From UM-FILTER-42-9 sp038063775 (GTDB lineage: Bacteria; Patescibacteriota; Minisyncoccia; Moranbacterales; UBA2206), in assembly GCA_038063775.1 (NCBI GenBank), contig JBBTUK010000006.1, positions 1-28,640 of the forward strand: a stretch of 28,640 nucleotides of DNA. Reading direction: 5' to 3'. The translations under genes were made by a program, and so were the position numbers. The notes under the pieces were generated by a model. That model made no database searches. It was not told where the DNA came from and was given only the letters and a program-made list of their open reading frames with translations. Positions 20,032 to 26,166 of the stretch are shown piece after piece. Numbering within the stretch: the stretch's first letter is position 1; each line of letters opens with the position of its first letter.

Positions 20032-21105
20032 TTATCTTAACAAATTTTGAAAGTTTCTTTGATCTTTCGCGTAATGCATCCCGTCTTCCAAAGAAACAAC
20101 ACCTTGTCGTACCAGGTTGGCTAGGGACTTGTCCATGGAAACCATCCCTTGATCGGCGCTGGTTTCAATCACATTGTCAATTTGATAAGCTTTTCCTTCG
20201 CGGATAAGGTTTTCCACGGCGTGGTTTTTCAGCATTATCTCAATCGCCGGAAATCGGCCGCCGTTTATTCCCGGGACCAGCCGTTGGGACATCACGCCCA
20301 AGAGCGAACCGGCTAATTGCGTCCGCACCTGGTTTTGCTGGTGCGCGGGGAAAACATCAATGATTCTGTCGATGGTTTGGGGACAATCGTTGGTGTGGAG
20401 CGTGGCAAAAATCAAATGGCCCGTTTCGGCCGCCGTGATGGCCGTGCTGATAGTATCTAAGTCGCGCATTTCTCCGATCAAAACCACGTTCGCGTCCTCC
20501 CGAAACACCGCTTTGAGCGCCAGATGGAATGATTTGGAATCCTGGAAAACCTCCCGCTGATTGATGATGCACTTGTCCTGTTCATAAATATATTCGATTG
20601 GATCTTCAATGGTCACGATATGCTTTTCCTGCCTATGATTGATTTCGTTGATCAGCGCCGCCAAAGTCGTGGATTTTCCGTGACCGACCGGTCCGACTGC
20701 CAGAAACAATCCTTGGGAAAATTTGGTGAAATTATAGAGAGTTTCCGGCAGATTGAGCTGCTTTAGGTCTTTGATGTCTCGCGGGATCAGTCGGAAAGCG
20801 ATGCTCAAAAAGCCCTGCTGAAAAAAAGCGTTCGTCCGGAACCGGGCCTTGCCTTCAAGATTATAGGAAAAATCAGCCTGCCCCTCGTCCAATAATTGTT
20901 CCTTGTGTTTTTCGCTCATTATGGCATCGCCCATCGCCTTAATATCTTCCGGCGTGAGAATGCTTTCATGGATCAAAGGAAAGAGTTTTCCGTCAATCCG
21001 GAAAGTGGGATATCGGCCGGCGGTCAGATGCAAGTCGGAAGCGTTTTGCTGGGCGGCCAAGCGTAAAAGATTTTTTATCCTTTGCTCCGCGTGTATCATG
21101 CTCAT
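20032..21105 (-). CDS. pilT: Type IV pilus retraction ATPase
   Basis: A 357-residue hexameric AAA-like motor that depolymerises pili, powering twitching and DNA uptake. Seen: the N-terminal PAS-like domain (ASDLHLTAGRYPTFRIDGKL), Walker A GPVGHGKST (138-146, K144), the Asp box (IEDPIEYI), Walker B (VLIGEMRD) and the His box (TGHLIFATLHTND). The Walker A differs from the usual GPTGSGKST at two positions but keeps the catalytic Lys and Ser. PilT is distinguished from PilB by its length, GEMRD and the lack of the zinc-binding cysteines. A start six bases downstream (MIHAEQ) is possible. It follows the response-regulator gene by 21 bases. Confidence 0.96.
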   Translation of the reverse strand: MSMIHAEQRIKNLLRLAAQQNASDLHLTAGRYPTFRIDGKLFPLIHESILTPEDIKAMGDAIMSEKHKEQLLDEGQADFSYNLEGKARFRTNAFFQQGFLSIAFRLIPRDIKDLKQLNLPETLYNFTKFSQGLFLAVGPVGHGKSTTLAALINEINHRQEKHIVTIEDPIEYIYEQDKCIINQREVFQDSKSFHLALKAVFREDANVVLIGEMRDLDTISTAITAAETGHLIFATLHTNDCPQTIDRIIDVFPAHQQNQVRTQLAGSLLGVMSQRLVPGINGGRFPAIEIMLKNHAVENLIREGKAYQIDNVIETSADQGMVSMDKSLANLVRQGVVSLEDGMHYAKDQRNFQNLLR

Positions 21106-21126
21106 AATTTATGTGAAGTTTAATTT

Positions 21127-21522
21127 TTATTTTTCCTCCGTTTTTTTTCCCGGCAGATAAATTTTTATCTTTTCCATAACTTCCGAGGGGGTAAAGTGGG
21201 ATTTAATCAGATAGTCGCTGGCTCCCAGCCCCAGTCCGACATTGATTTCTTCTTTCTGGCTGAGATTGGTCAGCAGAATTACAGGTATATTTTTTAAGTC
21301 TTCTCTCTCTCTGATCTTTTTTAAAACTTCTATGCCGTCCATATACGGCATCAATATGTCCAACAGTATCAGATCCGGTTTTTCCTTTTCCAACTTCTTC
21401 ATCGCCTCCACGCCGTTTCTCGCTTCAATCACCGTATAGCCTTCCTGGGATAATTTCGTTTGATAGATATCCAAAACAAACGAGTCGTCTTCCACTATCA
21501 TTATTTTTTTATTGTTTGGCAT
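21127..21522 (-). CDS. CheY-like single-domain response regulator
   Basis: A 131-residue stand-alone receiver: acidic pocket E11-D12-D13, phospho-acceptor D55 (LILLDILMP), T85 and K107 (DYLIKSHF). No output domain is present, so it acts by protein contact. Its place between pilB and pilT suggests control of extension or retraction, like PilG/PilH in Pseudomonas; that is inference. No histidine kinase is in the window. The tail is short and charged (PGKKTEEK). Confidence 0.95.
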   Translation of the reverse strand: MPNNKKIMIVEDDSFVLDIYQTKLSQEGYTVIEARNGVEAMKKLEKEKPDLILLDILMPYMDGIEVLKKIREREDLKNIPVILLTNLSQKEEINVGLGLGASDYLIKSHFTPSEVMEKIKIYLPGKKTEEK

Positions 21523-21541
21523 AAATGTTGGTTAAAATATT

Positions 21542-23215
21542 TTAAATTTCTTCTTCTAGCACGGTTATTTTTTCCCCCGTCACCCTCTCCACCTCCTCAA
21601 AGGTGGTGAGGCCCATCAACACTTTTAAAATCCCGTCCTGCCGGATGGTCAGAAACCCCAACCGCCGGCTTTCTTCCTTGATGGCCGATTCGCTGCCGCC
21701 TTTTTCAATGATTATGTCCCGGATGCTGTCCGTGATATACACCGCTTCATAGATCGCCAGTCTTCCCTTGAATCCGCTGTCATTGCAATTATCGCAGCCT
21801 TTCCCAAAATAGAAACTAGGATTTTCCGCTGAATTTAGATTATATTTATGCAGCTCATCTTTCGAGATGTCTTTTATTTCGTTTTTTAGTTTGGCGACCA
21901 CAACTTCGGATATTCTTTTCTTCTCTTTACAGTGCTCGCAAATTTTTCTGACCAATCTTTGCGCGACAACCAGCCGCAGAGAGGAAGAAAGGAGAAATGG
22001 TTCGATGCCCATATCAATGAGGCGCGGGATGGCTCCAATAGCCGTATTGGTATGGAGCGTGGAGAACATGAGATGCCCGGTGAGCGCGGCATGCACCGCG
22101 AGTTCCGCCGTTTCCCCGTCCCGGATCTCCCCCACCATTATAACATTCGGGTCCTGGCGGAGCACTGTCCGGAGCCCCGAGGCAAAGGTGTAGCCGATTT
22201 CCGGTTTTATCTGACTTTGATTCAGCCCTTCCAGATTGTATTCAATGGGATCTTCCAGGGTTATGATATTCCTCTCTTCATTATTCAATATTTTAAGGAG
22301 AGCGTAAAGGGTCGTGGATTTTCCCGATCCGGTCGGACCGGTTAACAAGACCATCCCGTATGTTTCCTTTATCGCCAAAATTACATTATCCGCAGCTGAT
22401 CCCAGAAGGCCGAGCGTCTCGGTGCTGGTTAGCCCTTCATCCTTGTCCAAAATTCTCAATTCTACTTTTTCTCCCGTCAGCACCGGAAGGGTAGAGACGC
22501 GTAAATCAATATTCTTGCCCTCATATTGGAAGCGGAACCGGCCGTCTTGCGGCTTTCTTTTTTCTTCTATTTTTAAACTGGCTAATATTTTTATCCGGGA
22601 AATCACAACTGGGCCGATCTCTTTGGGCAATATCAGGCTTAGATGCAAAATACCATCAACCCTGAAACGGACGCGGTAGTTGCTTTCCATCGGCTCGATG
22701 TGGATGTCGCTGGCATTGCCTTCTATGGCATGGCTGATAATCACTTGCACCAATTTTGTGACCGGCGCGTCTTTCAAAATCTCTTCTCTTTTTCGCGTAT
22801 CATCTGCTTCTTTAAGATTGCCTTCTTCCAGTTCCCCCTCCTTGAATGATTTGACCGCCTCTCTCACCATTTCCGTCGGACCGATATAAAAAGCCAGTAA
22901 TTCAGAAAAGGTTTCTTCCGAAACCAGATATGTTTCTATCTCGATATTCTCCCGGCCGGCGATAAAACGCAAAACATTCAGCGCGTCAATGTTCCCGGGA
23001 TCAACCATGGCCACCTTCACGGTTTTCCCTTGTTCTTCAAAGACCGTCATTTTATGCTTTTCCGCGACTTCTTTGGGAATGATATTTATAATTTTCCCAT
23101 CAATGTTTTTGGGAGCGACTTGCAAGAAACCGATGCCCAAAGAGGTGGCTCTTTTTTTGAGCTCCGCCACGGCTTCGGCGTCCGGCGTTTTTAATTTACT
23201 AACAGCAGCCATCAT
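21542..23215 (-). CDS. pilB: Type IV pilus extension ATPase
   Basis: A 557-residue assembly motor of the GspE/PilB family. It has the N-terminal MshEN-type domain (residues about 25-110), a linker, Walker A GPTGSGKST (293-301), Asp box (LEDPIEYNLEG), Walker B (VGEIRDGETA, E363), His box (TGHLMFSTLHTN) and the zinc-binding cysteines C426/C429 and C474/C477 that mark assembly rather than retraction ATPases. The length is normal. The gene starts nine bases after the PilO-like stop. The double ATG (23215, 23212) makes the start uncertain by one codon. Confidence 0.97.
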   Translation of the reverse strand: MMAAVSKLKTPDAEAVAELKKRATSLGIGFLQVAPKNIDGKIINIIPKEVAEKHKMTVFEEQGKTVKVAMVDPGNIDALNVLRFIAGRENIEIETYLVSEETFSELLAFYIGPTEMVREAVKSFKEGELEEGNLKEADDTRKREEILKDAPVTKLVQVIISHAIEGNASDIHIEPMESNYRVRFRVDGILHLSLILPKEIGPVVISRIKILASLKIEEKRKPQDGRFRFQYEGKNIDLRVSTLPVLTGEKVELRILDKDEGLTSTETLGLLGSAADNVILAIKETYGMVLLTGPTGSGKSTTLYALLKILNNEERNIITLEDPIEYNLEGLNQSQIKPEIGYTFASGLRTVLRQDPNVIMVGEIRDGETAELAVHAALTGHLMFSTLHTNTAIGAIPRLIDMGIEPFLLSSSLRLVVAQRLVRKICEHCKEKKRISEVVVAKLKNEIKDISKDELHKYNLNSAENPSFYFGKGCDNCNDSGFKGRLAIYEAVYITDSIRDIIIEKGGSESAIKEESRRLGFLTIRQDGILKVLMGLTTFEEVERVTGEKITVLEEEI

Positions 23216-23224
23216 TCATTTTTG

Positions 23225-23968
23225 TTAGGGCATAAACGGATTACTCTTGCCTTTCGCTTCCAGAGTCAGATCCGAGATTTCGGTATTTTTGTCGCTTTTG
23301 ATGTAATCAATAACCGCCAAGTCAAACTTTTCAGAAATCAGAGCATCGCTATTGATATTGCTGACAGACTTTATTTTTTCCAAATAGCCAAAGCCAGTAG
23401 TGGCTGTCATTGTCAAGCCGCCGGCAGGGACATTCCCGCTTTCATTCGCCGCGGCATGGGAAATTCGTATGGTTGAAATTTTGTTGAATCTTTTTATATT
23501 GTCCAGTTTTCCCAGAAAATCTTTAATTTTTTCATAAGTTCCGGACGCGCCCAAATTTACATCCGCGTATTCCACCGCCGGGGTAATGCCTGCCGCCGGG
23601 AGCGGAACTCCCGCCGCGTCTACCATGGGAGCTATCATTTTGATTTTTTTGGGGGCAACGGAAAAATCAAAAGCCACCAGGCCGGCCCTAAGAACAAGAT
23701 CGTTGAAATAGTTGATTATTTTATCTTCCTCTCTGCTCTCGGGCAGATATTCCGTCAACATTTTTTGCTCCTCGCTCCGGTTGAGAAGATCCTCATTCAG
23801 TTTGCCGGCTTTTTGCAGCTTGTTATTGATATCGCTCACTTTCCGGTTGGCTTCATCCAATTGGACCAAGTCCTCCTTAACCGCGAAATAACTCGGAGCC
23901 AGCACCCAGATGGAAAAAATTATAATCACCAGGATGAGCAGCGGGATTATTACTATTTTTAGTTTCAT
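23225..23968 (-). CDS. pilO: PilO-like alignment-complex protein
   Basis: A 247-residue protein with one N-terminal membrane helix (residues 5-27, VIIPLLILVIIIFSIWVLAP), a coiled coil (about 30-75, LVQLDEANRKVSDINNKLQ) and a ferredoxin-like outer domain (LGASGTYEKIKDFLGKLDNI). This is the PilO layout; it pairs with PilN to link the cytoplasmic PilM to the outer parts of the machine. Assignment rests on architecture and gene order. It lies 12 bases after pilN and 9 before pilB. Confidence 0.85.
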   Translation of the reverse strand: MKLKIVIIPLLILVIIIFSIWVLAPSYFAVKEDLVQLDEANRKVSDINNKLQKAGKLNEDLLNRSEEQKMLTEYLPESREEDKIINYFNDLVLRAGLVAFDFSVAPKKIKMIAPMVDAAGVPLPAAGITPAVEYADVNLGASGTYEKIKDFLGKLDNIKRFNKISTIRISHAAANESGNVPAGGLTMTATTGFGYLEKIKSVSNINSDALISEKFDLAVIDYIKSDKNTEISDLTLEAKGKSNPFMP

Positions 23969-23980
23969 GGCTATTTTTTG

Positions 23981-24499
23981 TTATTGATTAAGCGTTAAAG
24001 TTATTGGGAAGTTGACGTTCCTTTCTTCCAGCTGCGAACTGCTGACCGCCACATCGGAAAATTCTTGCGCGGTCTTAAAGCTAAAAATTTGCTTGGCCAT
24101 GAGATTATAGTTTTCCGCCACCAGATTCAGGCTTATCTTGTTTTTTTCGGTGTCATAAGAAAAAGAGTTGATGTAAACTCCCGGGACGATCAGAGTTTCC
24201 ATTTTTTTCAAATTTTCCAATGTCTGATTGCCGGTGGAAAACAGATTGCCGGCGGAACTGAGGCGGTTTTGAAAATCGAAAATAGCCTTTGTGTTGCCTT
24301 CGGTAAGCTCCTTATACGCTGCCGCGTATTCCATGTTTTTATCCTGAGTTTTTTTTATGACTTGCTTTTCGTATAAAAGCAGTCCGCCGTAAGCAATCAT
24401 GAGAGCGACCAGCAGCGCGGTCAGGATAACCACCTCCCTTTTGAATAACGGCGGCGCCTTCGCGGTTATGTTTTCGGTTGTTAAATTTATGTTTACCAT
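23981..24499 (-). CDS. pilN: PilN-like alignment-complex protein
   Basis: A 172-residue protein with the short cytoplasmic N-terminus typical of PilN (MVNINLTTENI, similar to the INLLP motif that docks on PilM), one membrane helix (about 24-43), a coiled-coil region and a small alpha/beta domain. Together with pilM upstream and pilO downstream the identification is good. Its ATG is one base from the end of a 138-bp inverted-repeat element and lacks a Shine-Dalgarno site. Confidence 0.88.
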   Translation of the reverse strand: MVNINLTTENITAKAPPLFKREVVILTALLVALMIAYGGLLLYEKQVIKKTQDKNMEYAAAYKELTEGNTKAIFDFQNRLSSAGNLFSTGNQTLENLKKMETLIVPGVYINSFSYDTEKNKISLNLVAENYNLMAKQIFSFKTAQEFSDVAVSSSQLEERNVNFPITLTLNQ

Positions 24500-24500
24500 A

Positions 24501-24638
24501 CCCGGTAGCAGAACTTCGACAATTTATTTTTTAGCTTATATAAATTGTTGAACTCTGTAAATAAATAATTATAAATACTTTTTATAGATCCCGGCCTTTT
24601 GATTTCCATGGAGAACTGGTCGAAGTTTCACTACCGGG
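24501..24638 (-). mobile_element. MITE-like palindromic element at the pilN start codon
   Basis: Inverted-repeat ends 24501-24520 and 24619-24638 are flanked by an exact direct repeat CATA (24497-24500 and 24639-24642), the left copy containing the pilN start codon. It is the sister of 19880-20011, sharing about 34 bases at one end and about 50 at the other. At two arm positions both copies keep pairing despite base changes (A-T to G-C). An inner 5-bp pairing (24590-24594 with 24634-24638) competes with the outer stem. Removing it would leave pilN about 25 bases after pilM. Confidence 0.75.
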
Positions 24639-24666
24639 CATATTTTTAAAAATTCAATTTCTTCCT

Positions 24667-25758
24667 TTATTTTCTCATAAATTCTTCCGCTCCTTTGAGA
24701 GCCAATCCGGCCGAAACCGCAAACTGCGGTTTGATCAGATTTATTTTCGCTTCCAGTTTTTTGTCAAAAATCATCCGGCTAAAAGGATCTCCGATAACCG
24801 TTTTTATTTTCAGAGAATTGTTGAAAAAATCAGTGATTCCTTTTAGCTTGGCCGTTCCGCCGGAAAGAATGATGCCATCCAATTGAGGACCGTTTTCGTT
24901 TTTATAATAATCACCCAGAACCCTTTTGATTTCTTGGACAACCGTATTGAGAGCCGGAACCATAATCGGGCTTTTCCCGCCGAAGATATCCTGTCCCGAA
25001 ATCTTCATTTCCAACGCCCTTTCTTCGTCCACTCCGAAATTCTTGGCAATGGCTTGTGTTATGTCCCTTCCGCCGGCATCAATGTTCCGGTTGACTTTGA
25101 CAACACCTTTTTCCACCAGAACCATATTGCAAATCTTGGAACCGATATCGACGATCAAGAAATTGCCCTGGTCATTTCCGACCAGAGATCTGACCAGAGA
25201 AAAACTGTCTATTTCGACCGATTTCAACTTAAGTCCGGCCTCGATTATTATTTCCTCGTATTTTTCCACTTTGTCTTTGGGAGCGGCAACCAAAATAACT
25301 TGGATTTTATTAGCCGACGCGTTGTCAGGGGTTTTTTCGGCGCTTTGCGTAAATTTTTTTAGCAAATTGTCCTTATTCGTTATTGACACCACGTCCCAGC
25401 TCAGAACCACATCATCCAAGGACGTGGGAATGTATTTATGCGCTTCAAATTTTATCGCTTGATCTAGATCTTCCCGCGCGATATTCGGAAATTCCACCAG
25501 GGTTATGAGGGCGCCGGCAGCCGGAATGGAGATATAAGCATTCCGGCTTTCGATCTTGGCCTCTTTGAGCATTTTTTTAAGATAAACCGGCCAGCTCTCA
25601 CTGAAAGAATATTGGTTGCCGCTTTTCAAATCGTCCAAAGAAATCCAGGCATAATTCGTAACCGTCGGCCGGCCGCCTTTTATTTTGACTTCCAGCACTT
25701 TGATAGAATATGTTCCAATATCAATACCGAGAAAACTGTTTTTTCCGAAACCAAACAT
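24667..25758 (-). CDS. pilM: Type IV pilus actin-like protein
   Basis: A 363-residue cytoplasmic actin-like ATPase that recruits PilN and organises the alignment complex. The phosphate-binding motifs are visible: FLGIDIGTYSIKVLEV (residues 9-24), FLIVDIGSKICNMVLV and the adenosine motif GIILSGGTAKLKGI. The N-terminus MFGFGKNSFLGIDIG is typical. It is the first gene of the pilus operon. The start codon follows the arm of a 14-bp inverted repeat by eight bases. Confidence 0.96.
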   Translation of the reverse strand: MFGFGKNSFLGIDIGTYSIKVLEVKIKGGRPTVTNYAWISLDDLKSGNQYSFSESWPVYLKKMLKEAKIESRNAYISIPAAGALITLVEFPNIAREDLDQAIKFEAHKYIPTSLDDVVLSWDVVSITNKDNLLKKFTQSAEKTPDNASANKIQVILVAAPKDKVEKYEEIIIEAGLKLKSVEIDSFSLVRSLVGNDQGNFLIVDIGSKICNMVLVEKGVVKVNRNIDAGGRDITQAIAKNFGVDEERALEMKISGQDIFGGKSPIMVPALNTVVQEIKRVLGDYYKNENGPQLDGIILSGGTAKLKGITDFFNNSLKIKTVIGDPFSRMIFDKKLEAKINLIKPQFAVSAGLALKGAEEFMRK

Positions 25759-25766
25759 TTTTTTAT

Positions 25767-25868
25767 CCCCACACCAATTAGAAATTTCAAAATTCTAAAG
25801 GATATGGGATTTTTTTGTTTATATTTTTTTCAATCCCCATTGTCATTTCCTTTATAATTGGTGTGGGG
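25767..25868 (-). other. Long hairpin in the pilM leader
   Basis: CCCCACACCAATTA (25767-25780) pairs perfectly with 25855-25868. Inside it AAAGGA (25797-25802) pairs with 25848-25853, and ATGGGATT with AATCCCCAT (25832-25840) with one bulge. The hairpin spans 102 bases and ends eight bases before the pilM ATG. Unlike the pilC and pilN elements it has no flanking direct repeat and a different sequence. It may be a regulatory leader of the whole pilus operon. Confidence 0.6.
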
Positions 25869-25998
25869 GTGAATTTTTGTTTATCCTTCCACCACTAATT
25901 TAAACAGCATTTTCCAGAAAATAATCGCGCTATCTAGCCGGAAAGAATGAATGCTGTAAGATTATAAGGTGTTTGGAGTTTATTCTGTTAACGTTTTT

Positions 25999-26004
25999 AT
26001 TATA
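25999..26004 (-). promoter_or_regulatory. Probable promoter of the pilus operon
   Basis: On the minus strand TGGTATAAT is an extended -10; a weak -35 (TGGTCA, four of six) lies 17 bases upstream. A second TATAAT is at 25961-25966 with TTAACA 19 bases upstream. The leader would be about 200-230 bases and include the 25767-25868 hairpin. The rest of 25759-26166 holds only the divergent regulatory sites listed here. Confidence 0.5.
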
Positions 26005-26037
26005 CCATAGATTATTCAAAATGACCATCGTTTTAAG

Positions 26038-26046
26038 TTATCCACA
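26038..26046 (+). promoter_or_regulatory. Second perfect DnaA box
   Basis: TTATCCACA lies between the divergent promoters of the pilus operon and the clpC-like gene, again single. About 0.2 exact matches would be expected by chance in a window of this size. Confidence 0.35.
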
Positions 26047-26116
26047 CCATAAAGGCGATTTCCCGCCATGCCATACTCCACGTTGCCAGAGTGCGGAAAT
26101 TATGTTAAACTTCAAC

Positions 26117-26145
26117 TTGATCAGAGTGGTTTGAGAAGATATAAC
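26117..26145 (+). promoter_or_regulatory. Promoter of the clpC-like gene
   Basis: TTGATC (26117-26122), 17 bases, TATAAC (26140-26145). Transcription would start near 26152, about 15 bases before the ATG at 26167, which supports that start over the longer frame beginning at 26068. Confidence 0.5.
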
Positions 26146-26166
26146 CCCCAATGGAATAACAATGCT

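Noticed and set aside
26068..26166. 33-residue N-terminal extension of the clpC-like protein
   Set aside because: The frame is open and includes PECG, but a promoter-like pair (26117-26145) lies inside it and Clp N-domains normally begin close to the ATG at 26167; kept only as an alternative.
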